Assembly: GCA_022825925.1 (NCBI GenBank)
Contig: JAJDVW010000015.1
Location: 1-47,050, forward strand
Direction of reading: 5' to 3'
DNA length: 47,050 nucleotides
From: Pseudomonadales bacterium
GTDB taxonomy: Bacteria > Pseudomonadota > Gammaproteobacteria > Pseudomonadales > Azotimanducaceae
In this document: positions 1 to 12,923 of the stretch, one piece after another
How the letters are laid out: each line of letters begins with the position of its first letter
Position numbering within the stretch: position 1 is the stretch's first letter
Position numbers and translations under genes: made by a program
The notes under the pieces: model-generated
What the model saw: only the letters and a program-made list of their open reading frames with translations
What the model was told of the DNA's origin: nothing
Database searches by the model: none

Positions 1-1
1 G

Positions 2-1684
2 CACTTCGACGGCTTCGCCCGCGAGGCGGACGACTACGACATCCCCGGGTTCGCCGAGTCCGCGTACCTGCACGCTCTGGAAGAGATGGAGGACCACCAC
101 GACGAAGACGAGCACGGCGCCGACGACCACGACGAGGCGGACGACCACGACCACGATGACGAAGACGAGCATCACGACGAAGACGAGCATCACGACGAGG
201 ACGAGCACGAAGCGGAAGCCCACGGCCATCTGCCAGGCAGTGGCCTCGAGGTCCGTGGAGGTTCCGCCGGCTTCTCCTTCGTCGGGGACCGCGGTTTCGT
301 CGGCCTCGCCGTCAGCCGCCTCGACTCCGAGTACGGCATCCCCGGCCACAGCCACGCCCACGACCACGGCCATGACGACCACGAGGAGCACGGGGACGAC
401 CACGACGAGGAGCACGGGGACGACCACGACGAGGAACACGCGGACGACCACGACGAGGAGCACGCCGACGACGATCACGACGACGAGGAACACCATGCCG
501 GGGAGGCCGAGGCCCTTCCCGTCGTCGACCTCGAGCAGACGCGCATCGACCTCGAGGCTGGTCTGGCGAATCCGTTCGACGGCTTCGAGAACCTCAACCT
601 CCGGCTGGGCATCAACGACTACGAACACGCGGAGTACGAAGCCGACGCGGTCGGAACGGTCTTCACGAACGAGGCCTGGGAGGGCCGTGCGGAACTGACA
701 CACGAACCCATCGGCGGCTGGCGCGGCGCCCTCGGCGCCCAGCTCGGCGACCGCCAGTTTTCCGTGGCCGGCGAAGAGGCCTTCACGCCCCCGGTCGACA
801 CGTCGTCCTTCGGCCTGTTCTGGGTGGGAGAGCGATCTCTTGGCGAACTCGGGCTCGAGGCGGGCCTGCGCTTCGATCGGGTCGAGCACGACCCCGAGGA
901 CGGTGGCAGCCGCGACTTCAACGGTGCCAGCGCTTCGCTCGGCCTCATCGTGCCGCTCGGCGAGGGCTGGAAGGGCACGCTGCTGGCCGACTATTCGTCC
1001 CGTGCCCCGACGGGCGAGGAACTTTTTTCGGACAGCCCGCATCCCGGCACGGGCCTCTACGAGATCGGAGACCCCGGGCTCGACCGGGAGCAGGCCCGCA
1101 ACCTGGCGGCAACGCTCACCGGCGCTGGCGACCGGTGGTCCCTCCGGGGAACCTTCTACTACACGGACTTCGCGGACTTCATCTACCAGGCCGCGACGGA
1201 TGAGGAACGGGACGGCTTCGACGTGCGCCGGTACTCCCAGGCCGGGGCGACCTTCGCGGGTTTCGAGGTGGAAGGCCGCGTGACCGTCGCCGAGTGGGGC
1301 GTCGGACGTCTCGAGGTCGGGGCTTTCTTCGACACGGTGTCACCGGAGCTCGACATCTCCGGCAACGACCACCTGCCGCTCATTCCACCCGACCGGACCG
1401 GGGTGTCTCTCGCGTTCACGGGCGGTCGCCTGCGGGCCAACTTGGATTACGTACGCGCTGCCGAGCAGGATGACGTCTCCGAGTTCGAGTTGCCGTCGGA
1501 TTCCTACGACGACCTGCGCGCCCGTATCGCGTGGCGTTTTCGTGCGGGCGACATGGCGGTCGACCTGTTCCTGGCCGGGCGCAACCTCACCGACGACGAG
1601 CAGCGGTTGCACACGTCCGTCGTCAAGGACCTGGCGCCCCAGGCGGGACGCACGATGGAAGCGGGACTGCGCGTGCGGTACTAG
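2..1684 (+). CDS. TonB-dependent outer-membrane receptor, zinc-type (ZnuD-like), 5' end outside window
   Basis: The open frame enters from the left edge, so only the C-terminal beta-barrel part (about 560 residues) is present; the plug domain and TonB box are missing. Two acidic, histidine-rich stretches are seen, roughly nt 95-215 and 350-500, built from short Asp/Glu/His repeats. Both follow the motif IPGF or IPGH, as expected for extracellular loops of ZnuD-family receptors, which capture zinc and pass it to the periplasm using TonB energy. The rest reads as alternating amphipathic barrel strands, ending in a short strand with a C-terminal aromatic residue (RVRY), typical of outer-membrane proteins. 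The family assignment to zinc rather than another metal is inferred from the His-rich loops. Downstream lies a convergent thiolase with a hairpin-rich repeat in between. TonB receptor identity is confident; the substrate is less so. Confidence 0.85.
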   Translation, partial: HFDGFAREADDYDIPGFAESAYLHALEEMEDHHDEDEHGADDHDEADDHDHDDEDEHHDEDEHHDEDEHEAEAHGHLPGSGLEVRGGSAGFSFVGDRGFVGLAVSRLDSEYGIPGHSHAHDHGHDDHEEHGDDHDEEHGDDHDEEHADDHDEEHADDDHDDEEHHAGEAEALPVVDLEQTRIDLEAGLANPFDGFENLNLRLGINDYEHAEYEADAVGTVFTNEAWEGRAELTHEPIGGWRGALGAQLGDRQFSVAGEEAFTPPVDTSSFGLFWVGERSLGELGLEAGLRFDRVEHDPEDGGSRDFNGASASLGLIVPLGEGWKGTLLADYSSRAPTGEELFSDSPHPGTGLYEIGDPGLDREQARNLAATLTGAGDRWSLRGTFYYTDFADFIYQAATDEERDGFDVRRYSQAGATFAGFEVEGRVTVAEWGVGRLEVGAFFDTVSPELDISGNDHLPLIPPDRTGVSLAFTGGRLRANLDYVRAAEQDDVSEFELPSDSYDDLRARIAWRFRAGDMAVDLFLAGRNLTDDEQRLHTSVVKDLAPQAGRTMEAGLRVRY

Positions 1685-1703
1685 CGCGACCTGGCGGTCG
1701 CGG

Positions 1704-1747
1704 CCCGTCCGCAGGACGGGTAGGAGTTTCGCAAAGGCGAAACTCCT
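1704..1747. repeat. REP-like double hairpin in convergent intergenic region
   Basis: Two hairpins stand back to back between the TonB receptor and the thiolase. The first has 7-bp arms (1704-1710 and 1714-1720) and the second 11-bp perfect arms (1722-1732 and 1737-1747) with a 4-base loop. The second begins with a TAGGAG tag resembling the GTAGGAG head of gammaproteobacterial REP elements. No T-run follows, so it is not a classical intrinsic terminator, although it may stop transcription from both sides. The 12-mer CGGTCGCGGCCC at 1695-1706 recurs at 8880-8891 inside the permease gene. Confidence 0.5.
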
Positions 1748-1816
1748 GCGGCGCAAGCTCCTGACCCGGCTGGCCGGCAACGCCTTGCGGCGGCGGTCCC
1801 CGGCGCTACCCGGTGG

Positions 1817-2962
1817 TCACACGCGCTCGAGGGCGACCGCCGTGGCCTCGCCGCCGCCGATGCACAGGGCCGCGACGCCGCGCGTCCCGCCGGTCGCGTG
1901 CAGGGCGTGCGCCAGCGTGACGATGAGCCTGCTGCCCGTGGAGCCGATCGGATGTCCCTGGGCGCACGCTCCGCCGTGGAGGTTGACCCTGTCCGGATCG
2001 AGTCCGAGTTCCCGGATGGCGAGCATCGTGACCATGGCGAACGCCTCGTTGATCTCGAACAGGTCGACCTCCTCCTTGCTCCAGCCGACCCGCGCCAGCA
2101 GCTTCTCGATGGCCCCGATGGGCGCGATAGTGAACTCCGACGGATGAATGGAGTGGGTGGCATGTCCGACGATGCGGGCGAGGGGCGCCGCGTCCTCCAA
2201 GGCGTCTTCGCCGGCCAGGACCAGGGCGGAGGCGCCGTCCGAGATCGAGCTCGCGTTCGCGGCCGTGATCGTGCCGTCCTTCGCGAACGCGGGACGCAGC
2301 GACGGGATCCGGTCCATGCGCGCTCGGCGCGGCTGCTCGTCCTCGTCCATGTCGCCGAGGGGCGCGATCTCGGTGCCGAACGCGCCGCCCTCCATGGCGG
2401 AGAGCGCCCTCGTCAGGGAGCCGATGGCGAACGCGTCCATCTCCTCGCGGGTCACTTGGTGCCGGTCGGCCGTCGCCTGGGCGAAGCTCCCCATCGAGCC
2501 GCCGGTCTCGGCGTCCTCGAGACCGTCCAGGAACATCGCGTCGACGAGTTCGCCGTGCCCCATGCGCTGGCCCCGCCGCGCCTTGGCGAGGAGGTAGGGA
2601 GCGTTGCTCATGCTCTCCATGCCGCCGGCCACGACCCGGCGCGCGCTGCCGGCGCGGATCAGGTCGGTGCCGAGCATGGTCGCCTTCATCCCCGACCCGC
2701 ACACCTTGTTCACGGTCGTCGCGCCGACGCCGTCCGGTATCTCGGCGAGCCGCATGGCCTGGCGGGCGGGCGCCTGGCCGATGCCGGCGCTGATGACGCA
2801 GCCCATCAGCACTTCGTCGACGGTGGCCGGGTCCGTCCCCGCCGCGCGGACGGCTGCGCCGATGGCGTGCGCGCCGAGTTCCGGCGCGGACCGGTCGGCA
2901 AGGTTGCCGAGAAAGCTGCCGATGGGGGTGCGTTGGGCGGCGACGACGAATACTCCGTTCAC
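1817..2962 (-). CDS. Acetyl-CoA C-acyltransferase (thiolase)
   Basis: This is a 381-residue thiolase that condenses or cleaves acyl-CoA with acetyl-CoA in the cytoplasm. The nucleophilic Cys88 lies in NKVCGSGMKA, the NEAF motif lies at about two thirds of the chain, the GHPIG histidine motif near the end, and the second catalytic Cys in CIGGGEA. Length matches the family. The GTG start at 2962 is chosen because AGGAGAG sits just upstream and the protein then begins at the conserved VFVVAAQRTPIG; the longer open frame upstream runs through moaB in another frame. It follows moaB on the same strand with a 68-base gap and may be cotranscribed. Biosynthetic and degradative thiolases cannot be separated here, so no symbol is given. 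Confidence 0.93.
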   Translation of the reverse strand: MNGVFVVAAQRTPIGSFLGNLADRSAPELGAHAIGAAVRAAGTDPATVDEVLMGCVISAGIGQAPARQAMRLAEIPDGVGATTVNKVCGSGMKATMLGTDLIRAGSARRVVAGGMESMSNAPYLLAKARRGQRMGHGELVDAMFLDGLEDAETGGSMGSFAQATADRHQVTREEMDAFAIGSLTRALSAMEGGAFGTEIAPLGDMDEDEQPRRARMDRIPSLRPAFAKDGTITAANASSISDGASALVLAGEDALEDAAPLARIVGHATHSIHPSEFTIAPIGAIEKLLARVGWSKEEVDLFEINEAFAMVTMLAIRELGLDPDRVNLHGGACAQGHPIGSTGSRLIVTLAHALHATGGTRGVAALCIGGGEATAVALERV

Positions 2963-3030
2963 GGTCTCTCCTAGTCCTGGTGTTCGGGCTCTGGTGTTCG
3001 AGAAAGCGGGGAAGGTGCGGGACGGTCGGC

Positions 3031-3540
3031 TCAGGCTTCGCGAAAACGCGGGATCAGCTCCGCGAAGTTGCAGGGCCGGAAGTCGACGTCGAGCTGGTTG
3101 CGCAGGATCTTCTCCCAGCCCGTGCGGCACGCGTTGGTGGACCCGGGCAGTGCGAAGATCAGGGTGCCGTTGGCGATGCCGCCCACGGCGCGGGACTGGA
3201 TCGTGGAACTCCCGATCTCCTCGAGGGAGACCTGGCGAAACAGTTCCCCGAACCCGTCGATCGTCTTGTCGAAGAGGGGCTCGAGCGCTTCCGGCGTACG
3301 GTCGCGCCCGGTGAACCCGGTGCCGCCCGTGGTCAGGACCGCCTCGACGTTCGGATCGGCGATCCAGCCGGACACCCGCGCGCGGATGCGGTAGACGTCG
3401 TCGGTCTCGATGGCGCGTTCCGCCAGCCGGTGACCGGCGTCGGCGAGGCTCGCGCAGAGCAGGTCGCCCGACGTATCGTTCTCGGGGGTGCGCGTGTCGG
3501 ACACCGTGAGGACCGCGATTGACAGGGATTGAGCGCTCAT
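3031..3540 (-). CDS. moaB: Molybdenum cofactor biosynthesis protein MoaB
   Basis: A 169-residue MoaB/MogA-fold protein of the molybdopterin pathway. The sequence shows the N-terminal VLTVSDTR strand, the TTGGTGFTGRD loop that binds molybdopterin, and the LPGSTNAC motif, all typical of MoaB. The family adenylylates molybdopterin or has a related role; MoaB proteins often coexist with a separate MogA, which is not seen here. The gene is divergent from the large carboxylase across a 135-base gap that should hold both promoters, and lies upstream of the thiolase. Length is normal for MoaB. Confidence 0.9.
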   Translation of the reverse strand: MSAQSLSIAVLTVSDTRTPENDTSGDLLCASLADAGHRLAERAIETDDVYRIRARVSGWIADPNVEAVLTTGGTGFTGRDRTPEALEPLFDKTIDGFGELFRQVSLEEIGSSTIQSRAVGGIANGTLIFALPGSTNACRTGWEKILRNQLDVDFRPCNFAELIPRFREA

Positions 3541-3675
3541 GAAGAACCGGGTCCAAGTTTGCGGATTTGCGGAGGATTACATTAGAGTAGCGCACCTTTT
3601 GAGCATGTGGGGCGCGGGAGCCTCAAGCCGGGGAGCGCGAGGGGCCTGCCCCTCGCAGGAAACCGGCGGTCCCCT

Positions 3676-8553
<4,878 letters not shown>

Positions 8554-8574
8554 GCGCGCGTCCCGACGCCACGC

Positions 8575-9399
8575 TCAACCGAGGGTCTCGAGCGCCCCAC
8601 TCGCGAAGCACACCGCCCCGAGCGCCAGGATCACGTAGCCGCTGATGCGGCGGAAGCGGTCGTCCGGCAGCCGCGCGAGCAGGCGCGTGCCGATGCGCGC
8701 ACCCGCGACCGCCACCAGGCAGGCGACGGCAAGCAGCGCCACGGACACGTCGGCGGCCGCGCTCCCGGCCAGCAACCCGTAGTAGCCCACCTTGACGAGG
8801 TGTCCGAGCGTCTGCGTCAGGGCCTTGCTGGCGACGACCTGGTAGCGGTCCAGCGCCCCGCAACCGTCGCCTGCGGCTCCGGTCGCGGCCCAGCCCCACC
8901 GGCCCACGAGCCCGCGCCGTCCTACGGCGCGGCCTCCTCGGGACGCGTGCAGGTAGAAGGCGTCGAGGAGCGGGCCCGAAGCGCCCGCGAGGAGCTGCGC
9001 CGCCGTGACGACCGCGCCGCAGGTGAAGGCCGTCGCGGGCCGGCGAATGTCGAGGCGGGAGAAGTGCGGCGTCGCCCGGGCGAGCCACGGGAACGCGCCG
9101 ATCAGCATCAGCACGACGCCGGGCTCCGGCACCAGCGTCACGGCCGCGAACGCCGCGACGACGAGCGTCGCGCCCGCGGCGTACGGCGGCACGATGCGCC
9201 ATTGCACGTGTTCGCGCAGGAACAGGAAACGGGCGCCGTTCGACGCCGCCTGCACGGCGCCGTGCACGATCATCGCGGCGGACACGGGCAGCAGCAGGAC
9301 CAGCGCCCCCATCAGCACGAGGCCGCCGGCCATGCCGAGGACGCCCGACAGGATGGCGGTGCCCAGTACCGTGAGGAGGATGACGGTCCAGACGATCAT
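8575..9399 (-). CDS. TauE/SafE-family membrane permease with internal insertion
   Basis: A 274-residue inner-membrane protein with seven to eight hydrophobic segments and the two-half layout of TauE/SafE permeases, which move small anions such as sulfite or sulfoacetate. The first half starts with VLGTAILSGVLGMAGG and the second with RYQVVASKALTQTLGH, both typical. Between the halves is a Gly/Arg-rich stretch of about 28 residues (nt about 8851-8935) that normal members lack and that contains a perfect DNA hairpin. The reading frame is kept across it, so the protein may still work, since the insert lies in the loop joining the halves. The gene begins 22 bases after the DUF4143 ATPase on the same strand. 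The substrate cannot be told. Confidence 0.8.
   Translation of the reverse strand: MIVWTVILLTVLGTAILSGVLGMAGGLVLMGALVLLLPVSAAMIVHGAVQAASNGARFLFLREHVQWRIVPPYAAGATLVVAAFAAVTLVPEPGVVLMLIGAFPWLARATPHFSRLDIRRPATAFTCGAVVTAAQLLAGASGPLLDAFYLHASRGGRAVGRRGLVGRWGWAATGAAGDGCGALDRYQVVASKALTQTLGHLVKVGYYGLLAGSAAADVSVALLAVACLVAVAGARIGTRLLARLPDDRFRRISGYVILALGAVCFASGALETLG
8851..8935. repeat. REP-like in-frame insertion within permease gene
   Basis: This stretch has no counterpart in the expected permease sequence. It holds a 9-bp perfect hairpin (8912-8920 with 8924-8932, loop CCT) and the 12-mer CGGTCGCGGCCC at 8880-8891, which is also found at 1695-1706 beside the REP-like hairpins. Read on the minus strand it contains GTAGGA followed further on by CCGCGACC, the kind of head and tail seen in gammaproteobacterial REP elements. 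Length is about 28 codons. The exact borders are estimated. Confidence 0.4.
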
Positions 9400-9421
9400 C
9401 GCCCGGTTCGGACGGATCCGC

Positions 9422-10750
9422 TCACTTCAGCATCCATGCGTAGGCTGGCTGCACGGCCACGCCCTCCGGAGGCGCAATGGCCGGGTCGCGGTCGGTGAGC
9501 GTCAGCACCCGTCGCGTCGCATGGGGCCACTGACCGGCGGCCTCATCGAGCGCCCGAAACTCGCGTTCCGCCGTCGTTGGGTCGGACAGGTCGACGCACA
9601 CCTGGATCAGTTCCGCTTGCCGATCCGGTCCCCGGGCGAGGAAGTCGACCTCGTGGCCAAGGGGAGTTCGGACGTAGGTGACGTCGAGCCGCCGGCGTTC
9701 GAGTTCGATGAGTACCGCCGTCTCCAGGGCGTGGCCGAGGTTGGCCCGCCCGGTACGATCGAACACGGGTATCAGGCCCGGGTCCACGGGGAAGGCCTTG
9801 CGCGGGTTCACCATGCGCTGGCGTTCCGAGTTCGACTCCATGGACAGCACGCGGATGAGGAAACAGTCCTCGAGGTGTGCGAGGAGCCCATGCACGGTGT
9901 CCTTGGCGATCGCGAATCCCTGCGACCGAAGGGCTCGATGGAATCGCTCGGCGCTGAAGAGCCCGGCGGCGTTGCCGAGCAGATGGCGGGTGAGCCATCG
10001 CAGTCCCGTCACGTTGCGGACGCCATGGCGCTCCACCACGTCTCGCAGGATGGCGACGTCGACGTAGTCCTGCAGCAATTGGTGTCGCGCGGTCGGGTCG
10101 AGCCCCTGCGCCTCCGGAAAGCCACCGACCCGAAGCCAGTCAACGAACGCGCGCTCGAGGCGGCTGCGTTCGTCCGCCGCGAGGAACTCGAGACGCTCCG
10201 GCAGCGGGATGTCGTGGTGACGGCACGCCTCCTCGAACGAGAAAGGATGCAGGAGCACCTGCCATGCGCGTCCCCGGAGGGAGGAGGCGATCTCGCGCGA
10301 CAGCAGCGTTGCCGACGATCCGGAGACGAAGACCTGCGCTTGCCGTTCATCGAGCAGCCGGCGCACGAAACGCTCCCAGCCCGGCACGAGCTGGATCTCG
10401 TCGAAGCACCACGCGCGGGGAGTCTCCGGGGCGTCCCGCGGGAGGAGGCTGCGGTACTCGTCGAGGATGGCGCTCAACGCCTGTGAGTCGAGTCCGGTCA
10501 GGCGTTCGTCCTCGAACGACACGTACGGTGTTGCGGCCAGAGAGCCGTGCTTCGCCGCGAGTTCGCCGCGAAGCTGGTGCAGGAAGGTCGTCTTGCCCGC
10601 TCGACGCATGCCGATCACGGCGGTGGCCTTGCCCGGCAGGACCAACCGCCCATGAACGCGACGGGGGGTGTGGCGAGGCAGGTGTCCGTCCAGGGACCGG
10701 GCGAGTTGCTCCGAGATGGCCTGCCGGAACCGTGGAGCGAGCGGCACCAT
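9422..10750 (-). CDS. AAA ATPase with DUF4143 C-terminal domain
   Basis: A 442-residue ATPase of the AAA_14/DUF4143 family. Walker A is GMRRAGKTT (residues about 47-55), Walker B is CFDEIQ (about 115-120), and a sensor-like FVSGSSA follows near 145. The C-terminal part shows the DUF4143 core ending in the nuclease-like strand HEVDFLARG, followed by AELIQVC, resembling a PD-(D/E)xK site. The family is widespread in bacteria and archaea; its role is poorly known. The ATG start is directly preceded by twin palindromes shared with the LysR gene side, and TauE follows at 22 bases. A distant paralogue lies at 29574-30725. I infer self-regulation through the palindromes but nothing in the sequence proves it. 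Confidence 0.88.
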   Translation of the reverse strand: MVPLAPRFRQAISEQLARSLDGHLPRHTPRRVHGRLVLPGKATAVIGMRRAGKTTFLHQLRGELAAKHGSLAATPYVSFEDERLTGLDSQALSAILDEYRSLLPRDAPETPRAWCFDEIQLVPGWERFVRRLLDERQAQVFVSGSSATLLSREIASSLRGRAWQVLLHPFSFEEACRHHDIPLPERLEFLAADERSRLERAFVDWLRVGGFPEAQGLDPTARHQLLQDYVDVAILRDVVERHGVRNVTGLRWLTRHLLGNAAGLFSAERFHRALRSQGFAIAKDTVHGLLAHLEDCFLIRVLSMESNSERQRMVNPRKAFPVDPGLIPVFDRTGRANLGHALETAVLIELERRRLDVTYVRTPLGHEVDFLARGPDRQAELIQVCVDLSDPTTAEREFRALDEAAGQWPHATRRVLTLTDRDPAIAPPEGVAVQPAYAWMLK

Positions 10751-10756
10751 GTGTAT

Positions 10757-10811
10757 TTCTCCTTATGAGAAGGAGAATATACGATAGATTTCTCCTTCTT
10801 AGGAGGAGAAA
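10757..10811. promoter_or_regulatory. Twin palindromes in divergent promoter region
   Basis: Two interrupted palindromes stand in the ATPase/LysR divergent gap. The first has 8-bp arms TTCTCCTT (10757-10764) and AAGGAGAA (10770-10777). The second has 8-bp arms TTTCTCCT (10789-10796) and AGGAGAAA (10804-10811). Between them is an AT-rich TATACGATAG that could serve as a -10 region. The region is clearly more AT-rich than its surroundings. The arms also resemble ribosome-binding sequence, and the second palindrome overlaps an ATG at 10811. I infer an operator for a dimeric repressor or a recognition element tied to the DUF4143 gene. Confidence 0.55.
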
Positions 10812-10906
10812 TGGGCTTCGTACGGCAAAGGAGCCGCGCCCACGAGAACATTCCACATAGCAGGCGTAAGATTCTTGCGAGCTGGGAATGGTTGAAGAGT
10901 CCTTCG

Positions 10907-11761
10907 ATGATCGAGAACCTGGAGACCCTCGTCGCCCTTTCCAAGACCGGCACGATGATGGAAACGGGCACGGTGCTCAAGATCTCGCAGAGCGCCGTGT
11001 CCAAGCGGATCGCGGCGCTCGAGCGCTACTACGACCGCAAGCTCGTCGAGCGGCAGGGCCGGCGCGTGGCGTTGACGCATCATGGCACGCGCCTGGTGGA
11101 GAAGGTCACGCCGCTCATCTCCGAGGTCCGCAGCGTCTTCCTCGAGGACAACGCCCTGCGCAAGGGGAAGCTGATCCTGGGTGTCTCCGAGGCGATCCTG
11201 GCGAGCTGGGGGCCGAGCCTCTTCTCGCGGGTGCACGATGCGCTCCCCGAGGTCGAACTGGACTTTCACGCCCAGCGCTCGCCGGTGGTGCTCGACCGCA
11301 TCCGTTCGGGCGAGTACATGATCGGCATCTGCACCGGCTCCGCCGACGCCGACACGGACCTGCAGAGCGAACTGCTGCGGCTCGAGCCGATGGTGATCGT
11401 GCCCTCGGGCCTCGCGGCCATCGATTTCGCACCCGGCGCGCCGCTCGACGTCATCACGATCGAGTCCCGGTCCGGGGCGTGGGCCTCCATCGAGGACGAC
11501 ATGCGCCGCCTGCATCTGCGCCGGAGCGCGTCGCTCGAGTCTTTCTTCGCGGCGGCGCAGATGGCGCTCGCGGGATTCGGGCATGCGCTCGTGCCCGAAG
11601 GCGTCGCGCGGACGCTCGCGATGCCGCCGCAAGCCCTCATTCCGCTCGGCGCGGAGGGACTGAACCGGCCGGTGCGGTTCGTTGCGCGCAAGTCGATGTT
11701 CTCGCGGCCGCTGGTGCAGAGCTTCTACGGGGAGGTGCTGGCGGAGGCGCGGAGGCTGTGA
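10907..11761 (+). CDS. LysR-family transcriptional regulator
   Basis: A 284-residue LysR-type regulator. The N-terminal helix-turn-helix is clear: LETLVALSKTGTMMETGTVLKISQSAVSKRIAALE, with the usual recognition helix around residues 25-40, followed by the linker and a periplasmic-binding-like effector domain from about residue 90. The ATG at 10907 is preferred because LysR proteins normally begin directly at this helix. An upstream in-frame ATG at 10811 has a much better AGGAGG site but would add 32 residues unlike the family and overlaps a palindrome. The target genes are unknown; it is divergent from the DUF4143 ATPase and followed by decayed defence genes, so neither neighbour is an obvious target. 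Confidence 0.88.
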   Translation: MIENLETLVALSKTGTMMETGTVLKISQSAVSKRIAALERYYDRKLVERQGRRVALTHHGTRLVEKVTPLISEVRSVFLEDNALRKGKLILGVSEAILASWGPSLFSRVHDALPEVELDFHAQRSPVVLDRIRSGEYMIGICTGSADADTDLQSELLRLEPMVIVPSGLAAIDFAPGAPLDVITIESRSGAWASIEDDMRRLHLRRSASLESFFAAAQMALAGFGHALVPEGVARTLAMPPQALIPLGAEGLNRPVRFVARKSMFSRPLVQSFYGEVLAEARRL

Positions 11762-11857
11762 TAACGGGTCGATCGAACGTTGTCCGGGAGCTTCCGAACA
11801 AGCGGCACGGGCTTTAGGGTGCGACAATGAACCAAACAGGAGACGCGCCGGGAGCGA

Positions 11858-12735
11858 ACGAAGCTTGAACGCCTCGCCCTCAACAACGTCGGGCCGGCCC
11901 GGTCAATGACGCCCGAGTATGCGCCCGGGGCAAATCTGATCACGGGCGACAATGGCTTGGGCAAGAGCTTCTTGCTCGACCTCTCGTGGTGGGCGCTCAC
12001 CCGGCATTGGCCGAGGGAAGTGAACTTGGGCATGACGTCTGGCTACCCCGCAAGGCCTCGGGATCCGGGCGAAACCGGCCAGTATTCGGGTTGAGGTCCA
12101 GGGAACGACCGCACCTGTCTCATACGAGGCGCGTTACTCGCGCACGGATCAGGAGTGGTCGGTGGGGCCGGGCCGGCCACCCATGCCGGGCGTCGTGGTG
12201 TATGCCCATGCTGATGGCTCCTTCTCGGTGTGGGATCCGGCTCGCAACTATTGGAATGATCCTGGGCGACGCCACGCTTACGTCTTTACCGAAGCGGAGG
12301 TTTGGGACGGTCTATCGGGCTCTGTCAATGGCAGGACGACGCCAATCTGCAATGGGTTGGTCTAGTAGTTTCGAGGCATTCACCGCTGGTGCTCGCCTCT
12401 GCCGAGCCGTGGTTCGATCCAGAGCAGGATGCGTGGTTCGACCTCGACCTAGAGGGGGAACCTCCCGAGCCGCTGCTCCGGCGCCGGAGCTTCGCCGTGC
12501 GGGGTACGACCGGGGGATGGCTGACCAGTGAAGCCTTCGACCTCCAGACTGACCGCAGCCTAGAGGCTGAGAGCGCCTATCTGCGTGCGATGGCATTGCT
12601 GACGCAAGAAGATCCTGCACTCGCGGATGTCATGGATGTTCATGAGCAGCTGGTCGCGACGTTTCCCGACGTGGACCGGTTCTGGGTACGGTGGAACGCG
12701 TTCGTGGAGGAACGGGGCGGAGAGCCGGGATTCGG
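11858..12735 (+). pseudogene. Decayed AAA ATPase of a PtuA/Septu-like or retron-type ATPase-nuclease pair
   Basis: The remnant begins KLERLALNN and continues to LITGDNGLGKSFLLD, a Walker A in the SMC/ABC-like AAA style. The codon where the start would be expected (11858) is ACG with GGAG ahead of it, suggesting a mutated ATG. The frame breaks near 12062, resumes in another frame (SIRVEVQGTTAPV, then VVVYAHADGSFSVWDP) and stops at about 12365. It then jumps to the C-terminal part SRHSPLVLASAEPWFD, the histidine switch region of such ATPases, and ends around AFVEERGG. The central part, including Walker B and the signature motif, is missing, so an internal deletion is likely in addition to frameshifts. 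The product cannot be functional. Naming as PtuA-like rests on the paired HNH remnant that follows. Confidence 0.65.
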
Positions 12736-12923
12736 GTTACGCCGGCGCCGGAGCCCGAGTCGTTTGATCGCACCGTTCGCCAGCCGGGACTACGCGCATT
12801 GGAGCGGTTGGCCGAGAAACACGGAGGCTGCCATACCCCCGAAAGAGATGCCGACGCTTTGGCGTAGCGCGCTGGAGGACCTACTGGAAGGCTATCAACG
12901 CGTATGCGCGTATTTTGCCCTTC
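12730..12923 (+). pseudogene. Decayed HNH endonuclease fragment (PtuB/TIGR02646-like N-terminus)
   Basis: Right after the ATPase remnant, frame 12730 reads IRVTPAPEPESFDRTVRQPG and continues LRALERLAEKHGG, then meets a stop at about 12858. The following stretch in another frame, LWRSALEDLLEGYQRVCAYF, matches the next block expected in the small HNH nucleases that accompany AAA ATPases in Septu (PtuAB) and some retron systems. No HNH catalytic block follows; the fragment ends at the stop codon of the convergent amidohydrolase. No valid start codon is present. Gene order, ATPase then HNH, fits the family. Assignment is from memory of conserved blocks and needs a profile search. Confidence 0.5.

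Noticed and set aside
376..485. Short tandem repeats as a CRISPR array
   Set aside because: 24-base repeats without spacers that encode a His/Asp-rich loop.
8554..8574. Intrinsic terminator between the carboxylase and permease
   Set aside because: The 21-base convergent gap has no stable stem or T-run.
10811..10906. LysR start at 10811 with strong AGGAGG
   Set aside because: It would add 32 residues before the conserved first helix, and the ribosome-like sequence is part of a palindrome. Kept only as an alternative.
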